Virus record (IMG/VR): IMGVR_UViG_3300031753_000009
Location: 1-53,448 of that record
Source: a virus
Reading direction: 5' to 3' (one strand)
DNA length: 53,448 bases
In this document: piece after piece, positions 41,590 to 49,015 of the stretch
Position numbering within the stretch: position 1 is the stretch's first letter
Layout: every line of letters begins with the position of its first letter
Translations under genes and position numbers: made by a program
Notes under the pieces: generated by a model
Databases searched by the model: none
What the model was told of the DNA's origin: nothing
The model's input: only the letters and a program-made list of their open reading frames with translations

Positions 41590-42207
41590 TCACAACCATT
41601 CGGGCAGTGTCGCGGAGCACACAAACCGAATAGGCATAATCACGCCAAACGCGCGCTCATCGCCAAACTGAACAAGCGCAGGCATTTCCTCATCCGCACT
41701 CAAAATGCGCAAAGCATGCGCTTTGCGTCCAACAAGCATCTCCGCAATCTTACTCATGCGAGTAAGCAAGTCGCTCCGAAAAGCCGGATAGCTTTCATGC
41801 TTCTCCGGGATGCTGGGCACTACGCGGCGCCAATCCGGGAACGTCCCGTCAATGAGACACTTTTCCGATATTGCAACCGTACTCGTAACTTCTCGCAAAC
41901 CAGCATCGTTCAGCGCCACCGTCACCACACGCGCCGTGTCATCTTCAATCCGCACCTCGCGAGTTTCACCTTTGCCGGGTTTGCAACTTCTCAACGCTTC
42001 CGGCGTAAGCCGCACAATCGCATTTCGATCCGTCTCGCCAGTCTCATCGCGAATACAGATAAGCGTGCACCAATCAGTCGCAACAAGTAACACTCCGCCT
42101 GCGACACACGACTCAACATGCACGCCGCATAAATAAAAACGAATAGGATCAACAGGCGCCAACATCATGGTGGCAATCCGGTACAAATTCGCATCAAACC
42201 TAGTCAT
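41590..42207 (-). CDS. Sliding-clamp-like (DnaN-type) protein
   Basis: 205 residues, AGGAGGG before the ATG at 42207. The blocks SCVAGGVLLVATDWCTLICI, GTFPDWRRVVPSIPEK and PALVQFGDERAFGVIMPIRF are like those of the bacterial beta-clamp (GxFPDWxxVxP and the MPxR end). At 205 residues it is much shorter than the three-domain clamp (about 370), so it may form a ring from more subunits or act as a clamp mimic. It stands near the primase. Confidence 0.7.
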   Translation of the reverse strand: MTRFDANLYRIATMMLAPVDPIRFYLCGVHVESCVAGGVLLVATDWCTLICIRDETGETDRNAIVRLTPEALRSCKPGKGETREVRIEDDTARVVTVALNDAGLREVTSTVAISEKCLIDGTFPDWRRVVPSIPEKHESYPAFRSDLLTRMSKIAEMLVGRKAHALRILSADEEMPALVQFGDERAFGVIMPIRFVCSATLPEWL

Positions 42208-42248
42208 TGATTCCCTCCTATTTCGCTCCACGCTCACTTTCTACTCTT

Positions 42249-42416
42249 TCAATTCGCTCCCGTCAAGCCCCTAATCACGTCTCGCAACGGCGCAAATCGC
42301 CACTTCCTGCCTTCGCTACGAGGCGTCACGCGCACGTCCTTGTGCATGCCGTAGTCGGACACGCACTGGCGCGGCTTGGTGCGCTTCGCCCGTCGATCCA
42401 CGTCGCTCCATTGCAT
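42249..42416 (-). CDS. 55-residue basic protein
   Basis: Starts MQWSDVDRRAKRTKPRQCVS, with GGAG about nine bases upstream. Continues VTPRSEGRKWRFAPLRDVIR. Rich in Arg and Lys. No family recognised; coding bias like neighbours. Confidence 0.5.
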   Translation of the reverse strand: MQWSDVDRRAKRTKPRQCVSDYGMHKDVRVTPRSEGRKWRFAPLRDVIRGLTGAN

Positions 42417-42675
42417 GTTCCACACTCCATTGTTGCAGGTGATGGGTTACACAACTCGTCACAACCTACCACCACCACTAAAGCATTAAAAACAAACACA
42501 AAATGGAAATATGAAGCCGGTGAAAGGTTTTTTGCACATCGCTATGGATTCATGACGTATACATTGCATATTGTAGCCGTATATATGTATTAACAGCCTT
42601 TCGCGTTTTGCCTTTCGATATACTTTTAACCCTTCATACTATTCAACTATAAATAAATATAATAAAAACAATAAC
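42417..42675. other. AT-rich gap downstream of the primase gene
   Basis: About 260 bases, clearly richer in A and T than the rest of the window, with many TA steps (42540-42680). CAACCTACCACC near 42465 recurs inverted as GGTGGTGGGTTG near 42693 (11 of 12), so the region is framed by near-inverted repeats. No gene seen. It could be a replication origin or promoter region. Confidence 0.35.
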
Positions 42676-45147
42676 TTACGTATTTATGGTTTGGTGGTGG
42701 GTTGAAGGGTTGGCACCCTCTTCGGCATTCCAAACGGGCAAAACATGCCGCCACGGCCATTTTCCGTAATTCTTTTCCCATATTTTACGCGCTTCTGCTA
42801 ATTCAGGAAAGCGCCACATACTGCAATCCTTGGTGTGAATTACGATGCCTCCAAATTGCGCCAAGAACCGCCCTAAGCGTGTCGGGTTAATTTCATGCGA
42901 CTTTGGCGCGAACTCGCGCAGCATGTTCAAAAGCACATAGGCAGCCACGCGCTCCGACTTGTCCTGCGCCTTTTTCAAGGGTAGCGACCCTTGTTGCAGT
43001 ACGTGTTCCCACCATTCCGCTATCGGAGGCAACGATCGCGCCTTTTGCGCCTGCAATCCTGCCGTCTGCGGCACCATGCGGGGATGCCAGCCTCTCAGGT
43101 CACAGCGCAGCAAGTCATAAAGCATGGCCGCGAGGCCGCCATTCTCCATCTCGGCATTGATCGCCTCAAAATAATCGCGGCAACCGATTTTATCCCCGGA
43201 CACGTCGAACACCGCGAATCGCCGCTCATCCGCCGACGCCGGCACAACCCATTCCGAATTGGCAGCCATGATCACATGCAGGCGATTGATCCACGGGATG
43301 GCGTCAATCCCCTTCTGCTCGATCACGATCGTCGGCTCCGTAAGCATCCCCTTGAGTACCGATTCGCCTTGCTTGTCCCCAGCCCAGAAGGCTTCATCGG
43401 CGAACAACAGAAGGCACGAGCGCAAGTGGCCGTTGAACGAGCCGATCAGATGCTTCGGGCTGTACAGTTGCAGCCCGTGCGTCCCGAAGATGCGGCGCAA
43501 TGCGTTGGCGAACGTCCCTTTGCCGCTCCCCTTGCCTCCGCGGAATACCAGGGCTACCTCGGCGCGCTTGCCTGGATTCTGCACCGCCCATGCGGCCCAG
43601 CGCAGGATGTATTCGGCATAGCTGCGCTCCCCGGCGCCCAGCACTTTGCAAATGTGCTCGCGCATCAGGTTCCACTCGCCCGCCATGGGCTGCACCGCGA
43701 GCCCCGTCCAGAGGTTGAGAATCCCCCCTGGCAACGACGGCGGTTGATCGGGGATGAGGTCAATTCCCTCGAACGAGCGCCTATGCGGCCACTTGAGCCA
43801 CTCCCCGCCAAGCGCCGCGCGCTCCGCAGCTCCGGTCTTGGGATTTATCCCTTTGTCCACATAGCGGTTGGAGTAGCGGTCACGGAACGAATTGAATGTC
43901 TGGAACGACGGCACTTTGACTGTCTCATCGATCTTGCTGGCAACCCACGACATGACCAGGCACTTGCCGCCGATATCTCCGATCACCGCATACTTTTCAT
44001 TCAGCTCGATAAGGGGATTGGCCGGCGTGGCAGCGGCCTGGAAACCTGGAAAGGCAAGAGCGTGCCCGTTGATAGCCCGCCCTGGCTCATCCAAGGCGGG
44101 CTGCGCTACAACGGTCTTAGTGGGAGTTGCGGATACATCGGAGCGTCCGCAGTCAATTGGCATCACCTCCTCTCTTATCTCTCGCGGCGCCTTGCTTGGC
44201 GGCAACCATCCGGGCTGCACGCGCCGCGCTTCGTACACCAGGGTTCCGAAGTCGATATCGGCGGGCGGGCTCGATGCGTAATGCGTCCAACGCGCGTGCG
44301 CCGCCCCTTCCCGCCATTTCCTCGATTTCCTCGACCAGGCGTCGAAAAGGTCTGCCCCCTCGGGCAACCCCTCGAGTGCGCGCCAGCACGCCATACCTAT
44401 GCGATTCCAGGCGTCCCAGCCGATATCTTCGTTAGGAATCACATCCAGCGCCGCCGCCACATCGTCCCACGTCACATTGCGTTGATTATCGAGCGATCGT
44501 TGTGCTAGGTTGCGCGAGGAAGCGCGCTCCCCTGCTCGCATCGGGGATGATCCTGGGAACGATCCAGGATTCGTTGTGCGCTTCCCACCTCGCTCCGCAA
44601 ACCACGCAATGAGCCATTCCGGCGCTCTCGCGAGCGTGTTCTGATTCGCCCATCGGTAGCGATTCCCCGACTTGTGCATCGAGGGCGGCAGCACCACGAG
44701 CCCGCCATCGCCCCGGATATCGAGCCCGTTTCCCGAATTGGTCGGCGTCGGCGAATTGACGGCGAAGAGTAGATGCAAGCCACCACCCGATCGGCCGCTC
44801 ACAACCGCCGCCGTTGGTTCCAGCACCTTACCCGCGGCAATCTGCCGCAACAGGTTGACCCCTTCGGCGGTGTCGATGTCCACCACGGCGATGCCTGAGG
44901 CCGCTCCCGTGATCGCGCCGACGTTCGCATTTGGCCATTTTGTCCACCAGGCGACGATCTGTTCGGCGCTGGTTGAGGCCGCGGCGTGCCCTCGCCCTGT
45001 TTTGATTCGCGGATGTTTGCCGGCGGATAGGCAATCTCGTCCACGCCGGCAGGTGCAACACTCATCGGCGACACCGTGCAAGGGCAGCACGCGCCAGCCG
45101 CGCCCGGCATATTGGAGAGCTGCTTCTAATAGTGGGTTATCGGGCAT
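42676..45147 (-). CDS. Primase-polymerase / SF3-type helicase
   Basis: 823 residues from the ATG at 45147. Residues 1-190 are a prim-pol domain: RGWRVLPLHG, KHPRIKTGRGHAAAST, VVDIDTAEG and SGRSGGGLHLLF. Residues about 215-305 are a PriCT_2-like region (NEDIGWDAWNRIGMACWRAL). The rest holds the helicase with Walker A FRGGKGSGKGTFANALRRIF, Walker B LLLFADEAFWAG and RLHVIMAANSEW. It makes primers and opens DNA for phage replication. Confidence 0.88.
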   Translation of the reverse strand: MPDNPLLEAALQYAGRGWRVLPLHGVADECCTCRRGRDCLSAGKHPRIKTGRGHAAASTSAEQIVAWWTKWPNANVGAITGAASGIAVVDIDTAEGVNLLRQIAAGKVLEPTAAVVSGRSGGGLHLLFAVNSPTPTNSGNGLDIRGDGGLVVLPPSMHKSGNRYRWANQNTLARAPEWLIAWFAERGGKRTTNPGSFPGSSPMRAGERASSRNLAQRSLDNQRNVTWDDVAAALDVIPNEDIGWDAWNRIGMACWRALEGLPEGADLFDAWSRKSRKWREGAAHARWTHYASSPPADIDFGTLVYEARRVQPGWLPPSKAPREIREEVMPIDCGRSDVSATPTKTVVAQPALDEPGRAINGHALAFPGFQAAATPANPLIELNEKYAVIGDIGGKCLVMSWVASKIDETVKVPSFQTFNSFRDRYSNRYVDKGINPKTGAAERAALGGEWLKWPHRRSFEGIDLIPDQPPSLPGGILNLWTGLAVQPMAGEWNLMREHICKVLGAGERSYAEYILRWAAWAVQNPGKRAEVALVFRGGKGSGKGTFANALRRIFGTHGLQLYSPKHLIGSFNGHLRSCLLLFADEAFWAGDKQGESVLKGMLTEPTIVIEQKGIDAIPWINRLHVIMAANSEWVVPASADERRFAVFDVSGDKIGCRDYFEAINAEMENGGLAAMLYDLLRCDLRGWHPRMVPQTAGLQAQKARSLPPIAEWWEHVLQQGSLPLKKAQDKSERVAAYVLLNMLREFAPKSHEINPTRLGRFLAQFGGIVIHTKDCSMWRFPELAEARKIWEKNYGKWPWRHVLPVWNAEEGANPSTHHQTINT

Positions 45148-45161
45148 GATCTCCCCGCCGG

Positions 45162-45190
45162 TTGACAAGGAGGCACTGGTTCCCTATAGT
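45162..45190 (+). promoter_or_regulatory. Sigma70-type promoter of the candidate small RNA
   Basis: TTGACA (45162-45167), 17 bases, TATAGT (45185-45190). It points rightward, away from the primase gene, and starts only 15 bases from that gene's ATG. Expected start of RNA is near 45197. Confidence 0.75.
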
Positions 45191-45196
45191 GGGAAT

Positions 45197-45273
45197 CAGT
45201 CGCGGGCGGTCCCCTCCCTCCATCGCGACTTCGACACCTCCAAGACCCTCATCTCCCCGATGAGGGTCTTTTT
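45197..45273 (+). ncRNA. Candidate cuckoo/CcsR-like small RNA with anti-Shine-Dalgarno loop
   Basis: About 77 bases between a strong promoter and a strong terminator, with no credible reading frame. Hairpin 1: AGTCGCG (45198-45204) pairs with CGCGACT (45224-45230); its 19-base loop contains CCCCTCCCTCC, two overlapping CCTCC cores. Hairpin 2 is the terminator, with loop TCCCC. Alphaproteobacterial CcsR/cuckoo RNAs carry a CCUCCUCCC-type motif in a loop followed by a terminator. It lies antisense to the leader of the primase mRNA. Function is inferred. Confidence 0.6.
45242..45273 (+). terminator. Rho-independent terminator
   Basis: Perfect 12-base stem AAGACCCTCATC / GATGAGGGTCTT with a 5-base loop, then a T-run. 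It ends the candidate small RNA. Confidence 0.9.
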
Positions 45274-45278
45274 GTAGT

Positions 45279-45578
45279 GTCCGGTATTGTTCCTGCGGCG
45301 TCAATGATCGTCGTTTGTAACAAACTGACATATTATGTGATAAAATATCTCACGGGCTGGGCGCTACTCCAGCTCCCGCCTCTGCATCCGTAATTGATAG
45401 GCGTGTGCACTCCACTCAATTACAAAGCCGCGTGTCTAGCTTTCCACGCCGCCGTGAGACAGGGACTTATTAGCACAGAAAGACCGTGTTTGCCCATCTG
45501 TTTTACTCTGTAACAATTCGTGATTGGATTATTTGATTGTTTCAATATAGGTACGGTGTCAGCGCAAGAACTGGCTCC
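45279..45578. other. Upstream region of the early operon
   Basis: No gene seen in 300 bases. Two adjacent 11-base palindromes, TTTGTaACAAA (45314-45324) and ACATAtTATGT (45328-45338), are operator candidates. Nearer the first gene, TTGGAT, 16 bases and TATAGG (ending near 45551) may be a promoter for the rightward genes. Confidence 0.45.
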
Positions 45579-45902
45579 ATGGCATATCCATCGATCACTG
45601 AGCGCATTACCGACGCCCTGGCGGGCAAGGTCTTGGTTGACATCGGGCAATTCAACCCGGCAGATCGTCGCCGACTTGATAGGGAAGTCCGCGCCGGCCG
45701 CCTCGCAAAATGGCGGGGACATTGGTATCCGGATGCTGGCGCGCCGTGGGGTATTGGTCCGCTCAAAATGTGCTGGGGCCTACCCGAGATTCGCGATTAT
45801 CATGTCAACTTTACGCTAAGGACTGAGGGGAAAAATGAAAGATCATCGTTCGATAGCCGCTCGCGCCCTTCGAAAAGGGGACAAAGTGATTCATCCCGAT
45901 GA
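45579..45902 (+). CDS. Small conserved phage early protein
   Basis: 107 residues. The segment ITDALAGKVLVDIGQFNPAD, then REVRAGRLAKWRGHWYPDAG and GIGPLKMCWG, is a motif set I know from small phage early genes; it suggests a winged helix. The last 22 residues overlap the next gene and are polar. First gene of the rightward early block. Confidence 0.7.
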   Translation: MAYPSITERITDALAGKVLVDIGQFNPADRRRLDREVRAGRLAKWRGHWYPDAGAPWGIGPLKMCWGLPEIRDYHVNFTLRTEGKNERSSFDSRSRPSKRGQSDSSR

Positions 45903-46026
45903 AGGTGAGTGCATCGTTACAAAAATAAGAAAGTCGGACGGAGCCGTTTTTATTCGCACTGCGGATGGACTCGAAGGAACGTGCAGCGCAGAAATATTAA
46001 AATGGGCAAATGGAGGGGAAAAATGA
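45835..46026 (+). CDS. Small beta-barrel-like early protein
   Basis: 63 residues, GGGG before the ATG. LRKGDKVIHPDEGECIVTKI then DGAVFIRTADGLEGTCSAE looks like a small SH3-like or KOW-like barrel. No precise family. ATGA overlap with the next gene. Confidence 0.65.
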   Translation: MKDHRSIAARALRKGDKVIHPDEGECIVTKIRKSDGAVFIRTADGLEGTCSAEILKWANGGEK

Positions 46027-46529
46027 TGCATTGTTCACTCATAAAACCGCCAAAAGAACAGATGCGCCACTATAACTGGTGTGAGTGGGTTGGGGAATTC
46101 GAGCGCGGGGAGCGCATCATCCTTGTTGATGGCGTCCGTTGGGGACGGACGCATTGCACGTGGCATGGTTGCTGGGGCACAAGAATTACAATTAGGCAAG
46201 ATAACGGCGGTTGTATCGCGGACGAAAACGGTCCAATCGAAATCAGGTCCGGGCGCAAAGGACGCTGGGACGAAGAGTCGACCGACAATAAGGTTTTGAA
46301 AAAAGTTCAGGAACTGGTCGCCGCGGGCAAATTGCGTGATCCGAAGATCGTGCAAGCCGAGAACGAAAAAGCAGCCGCGGAATACAGTCGCCGCGCTGCC
46401 GAGCGCGACGCGCAAGAGGAATTACAATTCAGAAAGCGCGCATGCGAAGCGTTAGGCCTGAACAGCGATAACGGCTCGGAGCTTGTGACTCGTGTCGTCG
46501 CGGCAATGCGATGGGCGCAATCGAAATGA
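46023..46529 (+). CDS. Unknown early protein with helical C-terminus
   Basis: 168 residues, GGAGGGG five bases before the ATG at 46023. The N-terminal half has Cys, Trp and His clusters (HYNWCEWVGEFERGERIIL; THCTWHGCWGTRI). The C-terminal half is a long charged helix (AENEKAAAEYSRRAAERDAQ). No family recognised. Confidence 0.6.
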   Translation: MMHCSLIKPPKEQMRHYNWCEWVGEFERGERIILVDGVRWGRTHCTWHGCWGTRITIRQDNGGCIADENGPIEIRSGRKGRWDEESTDNKVLKKVQELVAAGKLRDPKIVQAENEKAAAEYSRRAAERDAQEELQFRKRACEALGLNSDNGSELVTRVVAAMRWAQSK

Positions 46530-46549
46530 ACGGATATGGAGGCTGCGCG

Positions 46550-47185
46550 ATGACCACATGGCTCACCGATGAAAACGGCAACAAATGCTCCGTGGAATAT
46601 TTCGGCACGCGAGAGGCCGCACAAGTGGCGCTCGATAGCCTGAAAGCTTGCCGGGATTGCACCAACTGCTCGCGCTGCTCGCGCTGCTCGTACTGCTCGT
46701 ACTGCTCGCGCTGCTCGTACTGCTCGTACTGCTCGCGCTGCTCGTACTGCTCGCGCTGCTCGTACTGCTCGGGCTGCTCGTACTGCTCGGACTGCTCGGA
46801 CTGCTCGGACTGCTCGGACTGCTCGTACTGCTCGCGCTGCTCGTACAAAAAAAATGTCAAAGAGGGGTCCGGCGCCGCCAGCCTTGGACCTCCACCCATT
46901 CCGGTGATTGAGGACATCCATCGTCGCGTGTATGTAGCAGTGTCGGCGCCGCACGCTCTCGACATGAGAAACTGGCACACCTGCAACACGACGCACTGTC
47001 GGGCCGGCTGGGTCGTGCATCTGGCGGGCGAGGCCGGTTACGCATTGGAGCAGTTTTTTAATACACCGCTTGCCGCCCAACTGATCTATCGCGCGAGCGG
47101 TGCACCGATCAATCCCGGAAGGTTTTACGACAACAATGATGACGCGCTCGCCGACATGAAGCGGCTTGCTGAGCGCACTCTGTGA
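46550..47185 (+). CDS. Cys-Ser-X repeat protein
   Basis: 211 residues from the ATG at 46550 (GGAGG at seven bases; earlier ATGs lack this). Residues 34-97 hold 22 cysteines spaced exactly three apart, almost all as Cys-Ser-X with X Tyr, Arg, Asp or Gly. An N-terminal WLTDENGNKCSVEYFGTREA and the C-terminal RNWHTCNTTHCRAGWVVHLA plus LADMKRLAE blocks are conserved in a family found in phages and bacteria. Function unknown; metal binding or a regular disulfide or cross-linked coil is possible. Confidence 0.75.
   Translation: MTTWLTDENGNKCSVEYFGTREAAQVALDSLKACRDCTNCSRCSRCSYCSYCSRCSYCSYCSRCSYCSRCSYCSGCSYCSDCSDCSDCSDCSYCSRCSYKKNVKEGSGAASLGPPPIPVIEDIHRRVYVAVSAPHALDMRNWHTCNTTHCRAGWVVHLAGEAGYALEQFFNTPLAAQLIYRASGAPINPGRFYDNNDDALADMKRLAERTL
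46668..46846 (+). repeat. 9-bp tandem repeat coding the Cys-Ser-X tract
   Basis: About twenty copies of CTGCTCG plus two variable bases (mostly CG, TA or GA). The repeat keeps several frames open in both directions, which explains false frames over this region. Confidence 0.9.
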
Positions 47186-47412
47186 CCGAACCCGAACGCG
47201 CGCAAAGGTGGAGGGTCGGCAACAACCTGACGCTGGCGGAGCTGGCGCAGTTGACCGGGTTTTCCATCTCCGCCATCAGCCGATTCGAACAAGGCATGTT
47301 CCAGAACCACGGCAAGGCGGGATTTCACAAAATCCCCCAAGCGGCATGGAAACGATATAAGCTCGTGTGCGCGGCAGTGGCGAGCGGAGCGAGCAAGACA
47401 TTTGATTGGTGA
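47182..47412 (+). CDS. XRE-type HTH regulator
   Basis: 76 residues from a GTG overlapping the previous stop as GTGA. LTLAELAQLTGFSISAISRFEQG is a Cro/cI-type helix-turn-helix. Lacks a large C-terminal domain. It may control the early operon, for example through the palindromes near 45.3 kb. Confidence 0.8.
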   Translation: MTEPERAQRWRVGNNLTLAELAQLTGFSISAISRFEQGMFQNHGKAGFHKIPQAAWKRYKLVCAAVASGASKTFDW

Positions 47413-47426
47413 GGAGGGAAGCAGTT

Positions 47427-47816
47427 ATGGCCAAAACACTTTTCAAGCCGGGGACTAAGGTTGCGGTGTGCGTCTCTGAATACGGCATCAATAATTTTAG
47501 AGAGGATTTTGTGGATAACGTCTACGAGACTGGAAACTTTACCCTTAAAAGTTATCCACAACAATGGAAGCCAAACAGAGACGGTCGTACTGCGTGGCAA
47601 ATAGGAGGAGATGTATGGAACAGAAAGTTTATTGAGATTTGGGATGACGCCAGTGATACTAGAATAACAGCCGCCATAGCGACCGCGAATAGAATTAGTC
47701 GCCATAGCAAAATTATAAGGCGCCTTGAGTGCTTTCCGTACTCTGCACTCACAGACGCAATGCTTGATGTTATTGAGTCAGTTTTAGATAATTACGAAAA
47801 ACGGAGTAAAAAATGA
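47427..47816 (+). CDS. Unknown early protein
   Basis: 129 residues, GAGGAGGG nine bases before the ATG at 47427. Begins KTLFKPGTKVAVCVSEYGIN, later GGDVWNRKFIEIWDDASDTR and a helical C-terminus. Base use is richer in A and T than its neighbours. No family recognised. Confidence 0.6.
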   Translation: MAKTLFKPGTKVAVCVSEYGINNFREDFVDNVYETGNFTLKSYPQQWKPNRDGRTAWQIGGDVWNRKFIEIWDDASDTRITAAIATANRISRHSKIIRRLECFPYSALTDAMLDVIESVLDNYEKRSKK

Positions 47817-47905
47817 AACTGTTAGTCGATTTCATTGTAGGTGCCATTGTCTTGGGATGCGTGCTCGCCGCCGTGCTATTAATCGCAGTGGTGCTCGCGC
47901 CATGA
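47813..47905 (+). CDS. 30-residue membrane micropeptide 1
   Basis: MKLLVDFIVGAIVLGCVLAA and ten more residues; almost entirely one transmembrane helix. Coupled to the genes on both sides by ATGA overlaps. First of three tandem membrane micropeptides. Confidence 0.6.
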   Translation: MKLLVDFIVGAIVLGCVLAAVLLIAVVLAP

Positions 47906-47982
47906 AATATCTCGATTTAATTGCAGCCGCTGTTCTCGGAATTGCCGTCACATATTTATTTGCACTGGCATTAAGGCCATGA
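47902..47982 (+). CDS. 26-residue membrane micropeptide 2
   Basis: MKYLDLIAAAVLGIAVTYLF and six more residues ending in LRP; one transmembrane helix. ATGA overlaps both sides. Its start resembles that of micropeptide 1, so the pair may be a duplication. Confidence 0.6.
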   Translation: MKYLDLIAAAVLGIAVTYLFALALRP

Positions 47983-48065
47983 TTCCTTGGCTCCTCACTC
48001 ACTTTTTCGTTGCCGTGCTCATTTATGGCATCACATCTCTGTTGGCGCGAAGGATGATTAGATGA
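47979..48065 (+). CDS. 28-residue membrane micropeptide 3
   Basis: MIPWLLTHFFVAVLIYGITS and a basic tail LLARRMIR. One transmembrane helix, positive end inside. ATGA overlaps both sides. Confidence 0.6.
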   Translation: MIPWLLTHFFVAVLIYGITSLLARRMIR

Positions 48066-48295
48066 CATTCAAGATTGAAAATGATGTACCACTCTCGCGG
48101 CGTGTTAGGGGCGGGCAAGGAGGTAGAAAGCCAAAATATCCATTCGGCGAAATGAAGATCGGGCAATCATTCGCCGTAACAAAAAGATTTAAACAGGTTA
48201 TAGCTTCGGCTCATAGTTATGGACATTTACGCAATAAAACCTTCGTCGGTCGTTCCGACGGTAAAGACAGCGGCAGGATATGGCGTATAAAATGA
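48062..48295 (+). CDS. Small conserved phage protein
   Basis: 77 residues. VPLSRRVRGGQGGRKPKYPF then GEMKIGQSFAVTKR is the start typical of a small phage family (P-x-RRGRP-x-YPF-x-M-x-GDSF), followed by a basic end (FVGRSDGKDSGRIWRIK). Function unknown. ATGA overlaps both sides. Confidence 0.65.
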   Translation: MTFKIENDVPLSRRVRGGQGGRKPKYPFGEMKIGQSFAVTKRFKQVIASAHSYGHLRNKTFVGRSDGKDSGRIWRIK

Positions 48296-48795
48296 GCGAC
48301 TCATCGCGAAATAAATACGCTTGCCCTACCTGCGGCCATCCCATCCTGCCGAGCGATCCGTTCGCCATCCTCGGGCCGACACAGAGGCGCATATTCAACC
48401 TGGTGCATGCCGCCGGCCAGGCAGGCATCAACTCGCAACTGCTGGCGGAACGGGCTTACGCCGGCACCAGCGGAGGAGCTTCGGGCAGCCTGGTCTCGGT
48501 CCACATCCGGCACATCAACAACAAGCTGCGCCTGTTGAAGCTCCACATCGTCTCGACGCGCCTGGGGTCCCACGGCGCCAATTATGTCGTTCGACGCTTC
48601 GGCACACTCAACGGCGACAGCCACGGGCTGCACAACGGGTATGGCGAGGATAACACGGCTTCCCGGTTGACTGCCGAACAGGTCAAGCGCATCAGGCAGG
48701 ACGGACGATCCAACCGGACGATTGCCAAGGCGTACGGCGTGGCGGGGCGCACAATCGATCGCATCAAGCGGCGAGAGAGCTGGAAACACATTTGA
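48292..48795 (+). CDS. DNA-binding protein with two HTH domains
   Basis: 167 residues from the ATG at 48292. It has a zinc-like CPTCGHP start, a winged-helix region (LGPTQRRIFNLVHAAGQAGI to VHIRHINNKLRLLKLHI, like response-regulator effectors), and a C-terminal resolvase-like HTH (LTAEQVKRIRQDGRSNRTIA, then GVAGRTIDRIKRRESWKHI). Likely a transcription regulator of the early or late genes. Confidence 0.75.
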   Translation: MSDSSRNKYACPTCGHPILPSDPFAILGPTQRRIFNLVHAAGQAGINSQLLAERAYAGTSGGASGSLVSVHIRHINNKLRLLKLHIVSTRLGSHGANYVVRRFGTLNGDSHGLHNGYGEDNTASRLTAEQVKRIRQDGRSNRTIAKAYGVAGRTIDRIKRRESWKHI

Positions 48796-48814
48796 TGGAG
48801 GAGGTTGCGCCGTG

Positions 48815-49012
48815 ATGAGCGATCACTGCTTTTGCGACTATTTCGAGTTGCGCGGCCAAATCTACGAGATTTGGTCCAATTCTGGCGATCCTAGCAACCG
48901 CTGTCTAGTCGATCCGCGCAAGAACGAGGTCGTCGATACCGACCACGCCTTCGACCCTCCGCTCACGAACGACGAGCTGTTGGCGATCTACGACTACGGC
49001 AAGGGGTATTAA
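48815..49012 (+). CDS. Small acidic protein
   Basis: 65 residues; GGAGG lies ten bases before the ATG at 48815 and seven before an in-frame GTG at 48812. Contains DHCFCDYFELRGQIYEIWSN and ends NDELLAIYDYGKGY. No family recognised. Immediately before the polymerase exonuclease part. Confidence 0.6.
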   Translation: MSDHCFCDYFELRGQIYEIWSNSGDPSNRCLVDPRKNEVVDTDHAFDPPLTNDELLAIYDYGKGY

Positions 49013-49015
49013 CGA

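Noticed and set aside
42991-44508. Plus-strand frame of 505 codons opposite the primase
   Set aside because: The minus strand carries all prim-pol and helicase motifs; this frame is rich in Arg, His and Pro only.
45340-45480. Possible tRNA near the start of the early region
   Set aside because: Some short stems occur, but I could not fold a cloverleaf or find a T-loop GTTCRA box.
46668-46846. CRISPR-like array
   Set aside because: The repeat unit is 9 bases without spacers and is protein coding.
46307-47080. Minus-strand frame with Ala-Val-Arg repeats and a plus frame with Leu repeats
   Set aside because: Both are other-frame readings of the 9-base repeat that codes the Cys-Ser-X tract.
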